Below, one piece after another: positions 22,649-34,193 of a DNA stretch of 64,000 nucleotides (within the stretch, counting starts at the first letter, position 1; each line of letters starts with the position of its first letter). Both the position numbers and the translations under genes were made by a program. The notes under the pieces were generated by a model. It was not told the origin of the DNA, ran no database searches, and saw only the letters and a list, made by a program, of their open reading frames with translations. The stretch covers positions 434,001 through 498,000 of the forward strand of contig JAUFSD010000011.1 in NCBI GenBank assembly GCA_033030425.1. Reading direction: 5' to 3'. The DNA comes from Verpa conica (taxonomy: Eukaryota; Ascomycota; Pezizomycetes; Pezizales; Morchellaceae).

Positions 22649-25600
22649 AGTATTTGATATCTAGACCTAGTTTTTTTTCTCTCTCTCTCTCTCCCCACTC
22701 GTTTTTTTGATCTTTACTTTGAAAATTGTCTCTTTTTTCCTTTATTTATTTCTTCATAGCTATTTAGAATAGGAATAGCAAGCCATAGGAAACGGAAAGC
22801 TTGTCAAATAGCGAGTGATACTATATGATTATGGCCTTGGTTCAAAACAACCATAGGTGCATGTAGATAACACTCGCACACATTTTTTCGACAATTTGCT
22901 GAGACAATTCCCTTTGGAGACCTAGGTTTAGCTGGTAGCTATGTGAGGTTGGGGCGAATATCCCACCTTGAACCATAATCCAAGTCTCTCTTTTCTTTTC
23001 TCGGGCCATTTCCCACATAGGCTGTCTCCGATCGATAGCCTGCCTTTGTTCCAGTTTCTCGATCCGATTACAAAATTCTTGCTGACAGGAGGAGTTCAGG
23101 ATTCCTCCTGCGATAGGCATGATCACCCGAGTTTACTAAACGAATCAGCACTAAAATGCAGTTATCCCAGCCTTCTCAAGGCAGCAGATCTACGAATTGT
23201 GAGGCTACAGATGAGTCTTCCAGATACTCCGCGGTACTCTTCTAGTCACGATGTAAAACAAGATTAAGTCGTGACTGTAGCCTGCAGGTAAGTGGCTGCG
23301 GATGCGCCTATACCAACATCCGCACGGTACGTTACACGAGATACTGGCGGGGAACACGGTCTACAGCCCTGTTTTGTTTTTTGTTTTTGACTTTTGGTAA
23401 GTGGCTGAGCTGCATGCTAGATGATTCAACGTTTAGATGTAGATAAATGTACCTCCTCTTTGTGATATCAAGTTCGGATTCAGTACCATGAGTCATTAAA
23501 TGTCGTGGTCCTTGGTGGATGAATTATCGTCATAGAAGGTCACTCGTATTTAGCTTTAGCTAGACTACACTATCTCCGATAGAGAATCGCTACCTCGTTT
23601 ATTGTTCTTATTGTTTATCCCGTTCAGAGCTACCAGTGACGACCAAAGTCCGTACAGGCAGTCCTGAGGAATTGGTCTAGGATAACCCAATAGTCAATCC
23701 CCTCAAGTCCTCCAGAAGCAGACTTCACAGAATTTAGGATGTGCAACGTAACACGTCCAAGCACAACTCAATTCCAGCAGCTGATGTTCACCTACTTTAA
23801 AATTGACAACGTACACCCAAACCAGCAATCATACAGAAAGCCATTCCATCTCGACGCCTCGGCCCCAAAGAGCACCCAAGCAGCCAATTGGAAGACAGCA
23901 ACTGCCTTGGAATAAATCAAAAATTAAGCAACCCAGAAGGCCCGAAGACCTTTGGCAGAAGCTCAGCCCTCGCTGTGCAATGAAGGCTATATCGCCCCCG
24001 GAAATCTGGCCTACATGTGCGCCGGATCTCGTCGCCAGGTAAGTATGAAGAAGTAAGAGGGGTGTGGGGGAGGTGGGTATTAAATACCAATGCAAGCCTT
24101 GGCGCCGAGAGTAAATTTCGCCGATTTCAGGGTATAGGGTATAGGGTATAGAGTTTTGGGGTGGCCTGATGACGACGACAGACTAGGGTGATAGTACTTG
24201 CTGTGCCCTGTTATATCTATCTAGGAGCGAGATTTGACTTCGATTTGTGCTCACCAGAAAATAGATATTGCCAAGACTCTATATATTTTTGATATAAAAG
24301 AGGCTAGGGAGCTCTATAAGGCGGGGTAAGCCCTTTAAGGTATTGAAAACAATAAAGTACGTCTGACTACCAGTAGACTATAGTTTCTTAAGGCATAATT
24401 TAAATATCCAGGAGTCTACCAGATGAGTGATATTCTATGAATATAATTGTCGGCATGACCAATTAAAGATATAGATATATATAAACTGACTTAAAGCACT
24501 CTAAGTAGTTTTAGAGTCTAGGCGTATTAAGCTGATTCCGTAGGGGATCATATTAGAGCAGCTTAGCTACTAATTTTACGTATTACTACTGGGGGCTGGG
24601 GATTAAATTTTAAAGAATAGGGTGTATATTATCTTTCACTCTAAGGCCATGCATTTATTGATTAATTCATTCATTCTTTCACTTTAAGGAACTACTAGCT
24701 AGAATAACGCAAGATTAGAGAAATCTTCCAAAGCTCATTCAACGCCCAGTAATAAGATATCACACACCACTCAATCTACTTAAAACTAGTTAGATACATA
24801 TAGGTACCCCTTTATACTAAAGACTCCGAAATTCGACCTTTCCACCATATAGCCATAGACGGACCATACCCATGATTGATCGATACAAAAACCCCTCTTA
24901 TTTTTACCTGATTTCTCTCACGGAACCCATACCTCCCGAATCGATTAGCTCAACTCAGATTTCTCAGGTGAAGCTGGCCCTACAACGGCAATATCTGGAT
25001 TCCCAAGAGTTATCTTATGGCCTTAGCAACCTTTTCAAGAAAATCTATAGCATAGTACTACTACACGAGGAGAGTTAACTATACCCAGGGCTGTATGATC
25101 CAGAATTATCGTCCAGCCTTTAATCACCCTTTGTCTCTAACACAACTGCCAAAGCAAGGCTATTATTGCAACCATAATGTGTATAATAAGTATGGTTACT
25201 CCGGCGACTCCAGTGTGTATTAAGAGCCGAAATCATAAGCCGAGCTCATTCGAGTCTGTAACTTTAGAGCCCGAGCCCTGACTGATCAGATAGATAGTAT
25301 GAATATACTGAGTTAGGGTTTATTTATAATATAAAATCATGCTCTCGGCTTGCTCTCAAGAAAGTAGATAAAATTAGTCATCTTCGAGGGTTCTGTAGTC
25401 CATTTTGAAGGCCAAAAACAGGACAGTTGATCTCTACAAATTTCCCCGGAGAATTTTCCAGACTTGAAATTTAATCTTCACAAGCCGGCACGCACCTATA
25501 ACTAATCTAGGCCTTTCGGGAATATGGGTACCGTAAATAGTATATTTTGGGTTATAAAGATTCAGTCATAACAGCATATATAAGCACCACAAATTCTAAA

Positions 25601-25776
25601 CCCAATATCACTGGTATTTGTGATCATAATCTATCTGAGGTAGTTTTAGGCGGATATGTGTAAATAACTCGGACTGTAAGCACCACCAAAGCGCTGTTCT
25701 ATCAATAATCTATTCGCTCGATCATACAAGGAATTCTACACATGATGTACAATGGCCCATCTCGCTCTTCCCACTC
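22649..25776. other. Intergenic, AT-rich relic-like DNA
   Basis: Starts with the T/CT-rich 3' flank of the zinc-finger gene. From 23.3 to 25.7 kb it has high TA content, dense CTA/TAG/TAA and only short ORFs. It contains a 7-base tandem repeat at 24130-24150 and CACTCG-type motifs at 22812 and 24425. It probably consists of decayed mobile elements, but no protein domain remains recognisable. No gene is supported. Confidence 0.45.
24130..24150. repeat. (GGGTATA)x3 tandem repeat
   Basis: Three perfect head-to-tail copies of the heptamer GGGTATA in non-coding DNA. Too short to be telomeric. Confidence 0.85.
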
Positions 25777-27619
25777 CTATAACTTCGCCTTAACAATCTC
25801 ACCTTTCTTCTTCTCCTCTTCCGCTGCCTGCTGTTTCAGAACCCTCCTCAATATCTTACCACTCACACTCTTCGGAATCTCATCCACAAACTTTATGCCA
25901 CCTCTCAATCTCTTATGACCCGCTACCCTCTCCTCTACAAACTTTACTAGTTCCGCTTCCGTCACTGTCTGACCTGGTACAGTCACCACAAACGCCCGCG
26001 GCACCTCTGTCGCCATGGCCTCAATATAGACTCCAGTAACAGCGCAGTCAGAAACTTTCTCGTGCCCCAGTAGCAGCCCCTCCAGCTCAGCCGGGGGGAC
26101 TTGGAATCCCTTATATTTAATCAACTCCTTGATGCGGTCCGTAATCCAGAAATTCCCGTGTTTATCCTGATGACCGATGTCCCCAGTTTTAAAGTATCCA
26201 TCGGTGGTGATCGCATTAGCCGTAGCAGTAGGGTTATTATGGTATCCCATCATGATATTAGGACCCTTCATCCAGAGCTCGCCAGTCTCGCCAAGTGGGA
26301 GCTCGGTGCCATCCTCCGCTACGTATTTAGCTGTCATGTTTGGAAGAAGAGTCCCCACGCTCCCAATGATATTGCGCCAGACTCCCCAGGGGACAGTATG
26401 TGTGGTTGGGGAGCACTCTGAGAGGCCATAGCCTTGCTTCACGGGTATTTTGAGGCGCGTGTAGACGGCTTCGACGAGGTCTTTTGTGAGTGGGGCGGCG
26501 CCAGAGTTGAGCATGCGGAGGGAGGAAATGTCGTAGTTGCTCACGATTGGGTTTTTGGCGAGGAGGAGGATGACGGGGGGAACGACGTAGGAGTATGTGA
26601 TTTTGTAGTCTTGGATGTGTTGGCAGAACTTTCCGAGATCGAAACGGTCCATTACTACGGTTGTGAGACCAAGCCATAGTGATTCGTGCATGAGGCAGAG
26701 TAGGCCGTAGATATGGAAAAAAGGAAGGAATGCCATAACCCTGTCTTGGCCGGACTTGAGGTTTCCGCCTTCGCCGGATTCGACTTGTAGCTAAGGAGTT
26801 TGTTAGCAATAGCTCTTGACTCATAAAATTCGGGAGAGGGGAGGGAGGGGGAGAACTTACAATATTTGCAACGATATTTCGATGGCTCAACATGACCCCC
26901 TTTGGTAACCCCGTGGTCCCCGAACTATAAACCAAAAATGCAAGATCCTTTTCTGGGTTTATCTTTGTACGCCTCCATTTTACGCTTGTGGAAGGATCAA
27001 AAATCTCCCTCCAGTGCTTGTAATCAGGGTTCTTCTTGTCCCCAATGAGAATAATGCGATCTTTAGGAATACCAGCTTCTTCAGCGGCCTTGGTGGCTAC
27101 AGGAAGAAGGTCTACTAGTGTTGCAATTGCCCTTGCACCGCTGTCCTTGAGCTGGAAAGCGAGCTCTTCGACTGTATAAGTTGGGTTTGCAGTAGTGACT
27201 ACTCCGGAGGCCCACAAAGTTCCCCATGTTACTGGAGGTGTATCAATCTGGTTGGTACTAGATATGGAGGTTAGTATGTAATTTCGTTTCAGGGGGAGAA
27301 GTTCCTTTGAATGCAAACCTAAAGATAGCCATAACATCGCCTTTGCGCCAGCCCCATTGTGACTTTAGACCTATACCAAATGTTTTCGCCTGGTGGTGGA
27401 TGTCGGCGTAAGTAAGCTCGCGTTTGGTATTACCATCGATATAGATAACTATGGACAAGTCAATAAACGCTCCACTAAACTCCCTTCCCTCCCTCGGGGA
27501 TATAGTTCTAAGTACATACCATGGTTATCAGCGTATGGTTTGTTTTCACGTTCAAACAAGAACGAGAAGATATCCTTGTTAGGGATTGTTACAAGAGCGT
27601 GTTTTGAATCTGTAGGCAT
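25777..27619 (-). CDS. 4-coumarate-CoA ligase-like acyl-CoA synthetase, peroxisomal (PTS1)
   Basis: Adenylate-forming enzyme of the ANL superfamily: activates a carboxylic acid with ATP and transfers it to CoA. Exons 27619-27520, 27448-27319, 27257-26861 and 26790-25777 give 546 residues, the usual length of 4CL-like enzymes. Motifs seen in order: the P-loop YSSGTTGLPKGV, FLPFFHIYG, the core GYGLSECSP, TGELWMKGPN, the ATP-ribose Asp in GYFKTGD, KYKGFQVPPAELE, and the catalytic Lys in SVSGKILRR. The C-terminus is KAKL; AKL is an accepted PTS1 peroxisomal signal. The four splice junctions rebuild ADNHVIYIDG, MAIFSTNQIDTP and IVANILQVES. The start MPTDSKHALV was chosen because it matches the family N-terminus; an in-frame upstream ATG-initiated frame (from 27721) exists but looks unrelated. 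The substrate (phenylpropanoid, fatty or other acid) cannot be decided. Confidence 0.9.
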
Positions 27620-29202
27620 TGGAAAAGTGTGTATGTGTATATGTCTGCAAATTATATTTTTTTCCCTCCTTCTTGCGTCACTCACAGCTTCAAATATGTG
27701 GGCAAGGTGGTGTTTAAGCAAGATGTGGAAGCTACGCTGGAATGTTATTGTTGACCGAGGATGAACGAATATGTATAGGTCATACCTCGGCCCCGGGCGT
27801 CGGCCACTGGCTACGCTTAGTTGCGGGGGGGGGAGGCTATAGATACAAGGCCAGTGCTGTCTGTCTCACCGATCAATTCGGTTAGAAATACCGTGCAACA
27901 GCTTGAGCCTTCCCTATCTGTTACTACGAGGGCCAACATTATCACTGCTGGGAATGATTTCAAATGGCTGCATAATCGGGGGTGCGGGGAGGCCCAGGCA
28001 CGCAGGACTGCTGCCAGCATCAATTGTTTTTCATTCTCGCAGTCCACCCCGAGATAGAGTGGGAAGGTGGGAAACGGACAGCATCTCGGGGACTTTGTGT
28101 GGGGAAACGCGAAACCAGTTTGGGCTTGACAAGAGTCTGGGGTTTCATCCCTGTGCTACGGATCCCGGCATGTGAGTTAGGCTCAGTGTGGCGATCCTTT
28201 TAAGACACGTTCTTCTCCTTCGTTTTCTTCTTTATAGTTGTGCCGATTGACTTTTCATGATGGAGAGTCTTTTACGGTCACAGCCTTTTGTTGTTTAGTG
28301 ACGCGATATCTAAATTATTTAGGACTTGTCAATGCAGGGAAAAACAGCGGGTTCCCTCCCGGATCTCAGACAATAGATCTCATCGTCTTGGCGCCTCTAC
28401 CCCGACTTAGTAAGACACGGCAGCGGGGTGAGAATGCAACAACGAGATCGATAGCAAATCGGGTCATGGGAGTTGTCTTAAAGTCAAAGAGTTTATGGTA
28501 CTTACCTCCGGGTACATAGCCTTTCATCGGGTAAAGCCCGTCTAGTACAGTACATTTAAATATGCTTAACGAGTATTGATTACATATACTTTCCTAGAGT
28601 ATACAGTACCAAAAAGAGGGGTGGGATCAGTACAGTGCTTCCGCCAATACGCTAGCGATATGGGAGAAATACGGTATTGGTACAGTAATATACCTCAATT
28701 ACTGATTTAATTCGGTACTTGCGACTAAATTCCGTAGTGCTATGGTAGTAAATTCACCCCGTTTTTCCGTACTGTATAGACACTCTTGTCATTCTTCGGC
28801 ACATGTTTAAATACTACCAACCAAGATAATACCCCGTCTTTAGACAGTTCCATGTACCAAGAAACAATACGGATCCTTTCCTCCTAGCTAATTGGATAAG
28901 CCCTGGTGCCTTTAATCCTAGCCTAATCTCCACAGCAAAGCGTGTACCAGTGATTGGACCTTACATATAGTATAGATATGAGAGCGAGCACAAATGTTTG
29001 TGTAAAACACTTTTGTCCAAATGACCTGAAGTAGGATTATTCCCACAAGTTATTCCTAATATATTACCTCGAATACCCTCACAAGGGTAAAATCTTGGCA
29101 TTCATACATCCTGATTATCGCGATAATCTCCACATCTTCATCCCCCCACCAAGCATCAAACCACCAATTGCGCACAAACCTCAGTTGAAGACCGCACTCA
29201 AA
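27620..29202. other. Divergent intergenic region between the acyl-CoA synthetase and ATP11
   Basis: No gene is supported. It contains the upstream regions of both genes, a G10 run near 27826, and from about 28.5 to 29.0 kb an AT-rich patch with several TACAGTAC motifs, including a complete small inverted-repeat element (28602-28776). Confidence 0.5.
28600..28778. mobile_element. MITE of Tc1/mariner type, about 175 bp, with TA duplication
   Basis: The left end at 28602 reads TACAGTACCAAAAAGAGGGG. The right end, read inward from 28776 on the minus strand, is TACAGTACGGAAAAACGGGG. These match at 18 of the first 22 positions. Both ends are flanked by TA (28600-28601 and 28777-28778), the target duplication of Tc1/mariner elements. 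The interior has no ORF but carries subterminal TACAGT copies (near 28632 and 28680). It must have been moved in trans by a transposase not seen in this window. Confidence 0.75.
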
Positions 29203-30184
29203 ATGGCCTCCCCCATCCGCCAATCTACCCTCCGCCACCTCACCCGCACAAACCTCCTTACAACGCCACAACGCCGCACCGCCCGCGCCGTCGATATCCG
29301 ACATATTGCAACCCGCTCCTCCCCCACAATCCTCGAAAAGTACCGCGCAAAACTCGACGCCAAGATCAAAGCCGAGGGTGTATCCTCCCTCGACGAGCTC
29401 AAGGAAGCATACAAAGACAGAATCGAGACCCTACGAAAAGAGACATCAATTGAACTCCCCAGAGCTCCAGTATCCCCTGTAGTCTCTGCAGGACTCGCAC
29501 ACCCCCCACCACCAGCTCCTACACCCATAGCTGAGGCGGCAAGGAGGATTTCAGGCCGAGGTCCACCAGGGATAAAGACTCTGAGTAGTTATATCGATGT
29601 TGACAAGCTACGGGTACTACCGGGGGCGAAGGAGATCGAGTTTATTTGGAGGGCGAGGTTCGTAGGGGATCAGCATAGTCTTTGTGCTGTTATTCCACAT
29701 GAAAAGTATACAAAAATGGAGGAGGATGCTAAGAAGCACCCTATGGTACTCCCACTAGCCCCTCATGCCTAGCGTGGTCGACTAACACATATAGTTTATT
29801 CTTCCGCTCCCCCGCCCTGGCCAAGGCCTCGAAATGCAGTTTCTCCAATGGTCCTTTCCCTCCTCAAGCTCCTCTACAATGATCTTTACATCGCTAGAAG
29901 AATACAGGCTACGCGGCGAATTTGCGGTCCCGCATACTACATTAACCCATCACCTTGAGTTAGCAGGAGAGAAAGGAGTAGTGCTGGCGCAGGGAAACGT
30001 TAATAAAGATAGTGGGGTTAGCGCTGATGAAGCAAGGTGGTTGATTATTGCTTTGCAGAAGTTTTATGGGGCTGGGGTAGATGAAGTTGGGAGAAGAAGG
30101 AGGGAGTTATTAGAGATGTTTAGTAGGGGGGATGAAAGGTTTAATGTAGAAGGGTTGGTCGAGGAAGTAGAGAAGATAGATTAA
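29203..30184 (+). CDS. ATP11: Mitochondrial F1-ATPase assembly chaperone Atp11
   Basis: Chaperone of the mitochondrial matrix that binds free F1 beta subunits during assembly of ATP synthase. Exons 29203-29745 and 29795-30184 give 310 residues. The N-terminus is rich in Arg/Thr/Leu with no acidic residues until residue 24 (MASPIRQSTLRHL), a mitochondrial presequence. The 49-base intron (GTACTC donor, CTAAC branch, TATAG acceptor) joins KKHPM to FILPLPRPGQG. Family blocks follow: MQFLQWSFPS, IFTSLEEYRLRGEFA, PHTTLTHHLEL, KGVVLAQGNV and ADEARWLIIALQKFYG. The reading frame extends upstream only from a non-ATG codon, so 29203 is the start. The C-terminal tail (EVEKID) is longer than in yeast but ordinary for filamentous fungi. 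Confidence 0.94.
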
Positions 30185-30970
30185 GGGAAAGGCTGATAAA
30201 GTAGGTGGTGCAGCGTCACCTGAGCTGTGATGTGTGATTTTATTTAGATAAAGCATCCTTTTGTATTATTTATGTAGAATCTCTCAGACTAGAATGTAAT
30301 ATATATGATTGGGCAAATGAGAGGTAGGAGATATCTTTCACTAGGAATATGGGACTGCGTTGACCTTTTTTTTCTGGGCAAATCTTTTCTTTATTTTTTG
30401 GAGTTGCTATAGACATATTTTGGTATCTAAGGTCTTTCTCCTTGATTAACCCTTTGTCATTGGTGATTTTGGTGAGACAAGGGTCATGATGGTTATAGAT
30501 GGCTTCCAATCACATAATAAATGTCTATCCTACCGCTATATACATGCAGCCCTGGTAACCTATGTTACCCCAAATCACTCCTAAAAATGCAATAAATGCT
30601 TCTCGGTTCATCGCTCCTCATTCGAACTTCTCCGTAATTTCTTGTTACACGAAGGGCTATTATATTTACAGGAATATCATAGTACATAATGCTAGAAAGT
30701 ATGTACATGTAGCTATAAATTAGTCTGACAAGTAATCAAATACTACATGTAGGTTTAATTATGAGATTCGTACACCCAAAATATACTACGAATAGGCACC
30801 AGCTGGGCAAACAATACTAACACCTTAATAATTTTCAAAGAACTTTCATGGACAGCTAATACATATTTTTACAAAACCTCTCTGATTATGATTGCGCTAC
30901 ATTGAGCGAAAATAAAATCACCAAGTCACAAAACTTTTATATAACAGCCCCATCACAATACATCACTCGG
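30185..30970. other. Convergent intergenic region, ATP11 / NOP13
   Basis: Both 3' flanks; AT-rich with T runs at about 30367-30400. Two TACATGTA palindromes lie close together (30704-30711 and 30744-30751). No gene is supported. Confidence 0.5.
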
Positions 30971-32419
30971 TCATACTTCAAACTTCATCTTCTTCCCCTT
31001 ACTCTCGGTAATCGCGCCAGTTCTCCTAACATCGTTGCTATACGCCGCGCCCGGGTTGCTATCTCTTTTATCCTGCTTCTGCCTCTTTTGCTCCCATGCC
31101 TTCTCCGCCCAATCTTCATCCTGCTTTGGCGCTCTCCTCTTCCTCGGCGGAGGCGCATCACCTTCTACACCTCCAACATCTGCGCCTTCACCATCTTCGT
31201 AGTCAGGTCTATCTTTCCCGAAGCGCTTCTTATACCTCACGCTAGGATCCTCGCCGTACTCCATCTTAATTTGCCTCGACCCAATGAACCTCCTCTTCTT
31301 CTGCCTCTTCGCAAGACCCTCCTCTTCCTTCCCCTCGAGCACATTCCGCATTTTCTCCTCCTCTTGAGATAAGCCAAGCATAGCACGCTTAACAGAATCG
31401 ATATCCTCAAAATCGATGAACCCGAACCCCTTGCATTTGCCCGTATCTTCAAAGGTAGCAAGACGAACCTTTGTGATTTTCCCCGCGAATTCAAAGTGGC
31501 GCATTAGGTCTTCGTCTTTAGTCTCGAAGTCGAGATTCCCCACAAATAAGATCTTACTAGGCGGTTTACTCGAAAGATTCGGGCCTAGCTTAGCTCCATC
31601 TGCTGGTGTGGTCCCCGTATTCCTGTTTGAGAAATCCTTTGAATTCTTAATCAGTGCTTTACGGCCCTGAAACAGCGTCTCTGTGAGAGTAAGAGCGTAG
31701 TCCAGCGCTTTCTCGTTCGCAAAATCGATATATGCGAACCCTTTATTTCTCTTTGTATGAGGGTCTACAGGAAGGTTGATCCTCGTGACTTCGATCCTCT
31801 GAATCGTAGATGGGGGCCGTGTCAGGAACTCTTCGAGCTGGGGGCAAGTAGTAGAGTAAGGGAGATTGCCGATCCAGATACCCCATTTTGAACGGGCTTG
31901 GGAAGAGTGCTCGGGGAAGTCTTCAGCAGGCTTATCGGATTTAGGTTTTGGAGTGGTAGAGGGCTTTATAAGCTTGTCTGCGAGAGCAGGGTTCTTTTTG
32001 ATTTTGCGGAGAGTCTTTTTTGAGGGGGGTTCGGGGAGACTGACGTCGATTTCGATCTCGGAGACAGTAGGATCACGTTTGCGTTTTTTGGAGGGAGTTT
32101 CTGCGGGGTCTTCGGTGGTAGGGTTCTCTTCTTTCTCTGGTTCTGCAGAGGATTCCTTTTTGGAAGTTTTATCTTTCTTTTCTTTCTTTTCTTTCTTTTC
32201 CTTCTTTTCCTTCTTCTCTTTCTTTTTCTTTTCCTTTTTGACTTTTTTGACCTCCGTCACCTCTGCATCTCCATCTTCTATAACAACATCTCCTTTAGTA
32301 GTTTCTTCTTGACCACCCGTAGTAGTAGCGGCGGCTGCTTTGGCTGCTGCCTTTTCTGCACGAAATTTTTCCTTCTTGGCAGAGCCATTACCAGGGGCTC
32401 TCATCTTTGTACGAGACAT
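30971..32419 (-). CDS. NOP13: Nop13-like nucleolar RNA-binding protein with two RRMs
   Basis: Nucleolar protein associated with pre-60S and 90S particles in yeast. A single exon gives 482 residues. The first 175 residues are highly charged, with a lysine/glutamate tract (KKEKKEKK repeats, about 57-85) and bipartite NLS-like KKRKRD. RRM1 spans about 178-262 (GIWIGNLPYSTT as RNP2, KGFAYIDF as RNP1). RRM2 spans about 290-370 (ILFVGNLDFETKDEDLMRHF, CKGFGFIDF). The tail RYKKRFGKDRPDYEDG and PPRKRRAPKQDEDW is typical of this family. The Lys tract is encoded by a (TTTCT)n-like microsatellite at about 32175-32245 on the plus strand. The ATG at 32419 is divergent from the Asterix-family gene, 425 bases away, suggesting a shared promoter. 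Confidence 0.9.
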   Translation of the reverse strand: MSRTKMRAPGNGSAKKEKFRAEKAAAKAAAATTTGGQEETTKGDVVIEDGDAEVTEVKKVKKEKKKKEKKEKKEKKEKKEKKDKTSKKESSAEPEKEENPTTEDPAETPSKKRKRDPTVSEIEIDVSLPEPPSKKTLRKIKKNPALADKLIKPSTTPKPKSDKPAEDFPEHSSQARSKWGIWIGNLPYSTTCPQLEEFLTRPPSTIQRIEVTRINLPVDPHTKRNKGFAYIDFANEKALDYALTLTETLFQGRKALIKNSKDFSNRNTGTTPADGAKLGPNLSSKPPSKILFVGNLDFETKDEDLMRHFEFAGKITKVRLATFEDTGKCKGFGFIDFEDIDSVKRAMLGLSQEEEKMRNVLEGKEEEGLAKRQKKRRFIGSRQIKMEYGEDPSVRYKKRFGKDRPDYEDGEGADVGGVEGDAPPPRKRRAPKQDEDWAEKAWEQKRQKQDKRDSNPGAAYSNDVRRTGAITESKGKKMKFEV

Positions 32420-32843
32420 TATTTCCTCCTGATTGATTTTGTTTTGTAGATTGTGGATATCGGGTGTCGTTGTGGAGAGGGTTATGCAAGCAGTTGGCTG
32501 GGTACACTTGAGGCTCAGAATTAAATTTTCGTGGGTCTTGGCGGGGGGTTAGACAAAGCACAGGCCATTGACTGTGCATTGATGGGCACTAGAAATAAAA
32601 TATACCAAATAGTTATATACGTCGCTCAGTGTTCTTATGAAGATATGATTATCCCAATTGAGCACTTTATACAAAAAGATATACATAAAGAATCCAAGAG
32701 ACAGGATTCAGTGCCTTAATTATCCAAACCTCCCAGGTGTCCTCCGGGTTTAACCAAAGTTTACTTTACTTTACTTCGAACCCATCACGACCTTCCTACA
32801 AGCTTCACATCTGCTCCTACCTACAATACCACAAACCGCAATA
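32420..32843. promoter_or_regulatory. Probable bidirectional promoter NOP13 / Asterix-family gene
   Basis: The 424 bases between two divergent start codons contain no gene. A duplicated TTTACTTTACTTT motif lies near 32761-32775 before the plus-strand start. No TATA box is clear. Confidence 0.5.
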
Positions 32844-33348
32844 ATGTCTAAACATCTCAAAGACCAACGTCGCGCAGACCTCAGTACGCAATCTCCCCTA
32901 TCCCCTCTACACACTATACACTACTAACACAGCGCAGTAATCCCCTATGTCCCTACCGAAGCCAAAGCCGAAGAGAACGACATCGCATGTATAACTCCCC
33001 TCGTCTCCCTCTCACCCACAAAAACTAACCTAAATAGCAACTATGGCGTCTACCCTCCCTATGGCGGCAATGTTTACGCGAAATAAGATGATTGGTTGGA
33101 CTGCGGTGGTATTCGCGGTTCAGGGATGGCTCAGTGAGACGCCCGGACAGGTTGCAAGTGGGAAGCAGCCGGCGTATTTTAGTGTTGGTATGAGCATTAT
33201 GGCTTTGGCTATGGTATGGTGTTCCTGTGTTCCTGTGTGGCGTGGTGAGTGTTGGCTAATACGGCTATAGAGTTATCTTCCATTGTTTATTCCGAGTATG
33301 GCAAATAAGGCGTCGGGTACTGCGCCGGCACCTCCGGTGCCTGCGTAG
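32844..33348 (+). CDS. Asterix/UPF0139 family protein (PAT complex, ER insertion chaperone)
   Basis: Fungal relative of human Asterix (WDR83OS), which with CCDC47 forms the PAT complex that protects membrane helices during ER insertion. Four small exons, 32844-32883, 32938-32988, 33038-33213 and 33271-33348, give 114 residues. Every intron is 49-57 bases with GT/AG ends. The spliced product begins MSKHLKDQRRADL, continues IIPYVPTEAKAEENDIAS, then STLPMAAMFTRNKMIGWTAVVF, FSVGMSIMALAMSYLPLFIP and an Ala/Pro tail. Two or three membrane segments are expected. The PYVP, AAMFTRNK and MSYLPLF blocks identify the family. No single ORF reveals this gene because the exons are short. Confidence 0.85.
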
Positions 33349-34193
33349 AGTAGGTTTAGAGGATAGAAGTTTTGGGGTGGGATGTATGATAGTTTTGTGG
33401 AATATGACTTCACTTTTAATACATTGTGGAGTGGGTAGCTGAAGGGAGAGGAGTATTTGTGGCAGTGAATCGTGTGTGGGTATCGATACCTGTATAGAAA
33501 TCATATATTATATCAGGTATTTGGCTATGGGAAGGCTTTGGATTGTGACAAAAGCTTTGAGTTTAGACCGAGTAAATGCCTCGTTCCGTCATGACCTATA
33601 TTATAAAGTGGTGGTACCACCTATTCTTAAATGAGAGATACTAGGAAAAGACTATATCTATACCTTAATGCTCATTGAGGGTTGAAGGGTGAAAGCTAGA
33701 GGGAACCCGGCATTTAATAGTATTTATATTTTCAACCACTCCAATGATAGTCACTTCTCTTAAAATGAGGACAATCATGAGATATCAATCGCGGAAACGA
33801 GCATCTAATTCCAGGCTGTATATTTAGAGGTTCAGAGTACCAGGAAATGAGGCGTAGATAACAAGCTTTCTGGGTGTGCCCACAGGATCCACATTCTCCT
33901 CGAGGGCTCCACTATGTCTTTCCATCAACCTCAAAATTTATCCCCCTATCCCAGAAAAAAAAAGGCCGATTAAACGCTGGTAAATAGACGGCCCATTGTA
34001 ATTGAAGATCCCACATCCATAACCCCTTCCCCAGACCATCCAAGAACCCTCATTCATCCAACCAGAACCCTAAATTCCAAAAACCCCCAAACTTTTTGAT
34101 GGAAGCATTCCGTTTATTTTGTTTATTTTTACACAAGCCCCCATTTCCATCACCCCATGCCGAAACTAAGAAAATGAAATGACAAATTTTCGT
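33349..34193. other. Convergent intergenic region, Asterix / eL37
   Basis: The 3' flanks of two convergent genes. Mixed AT-rich sequence with an A-rich run at 33955-33962 and C/A-rich stretches before the eL37 stop codon. No gene or clear repeat is supported. Confidence 0.5.
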
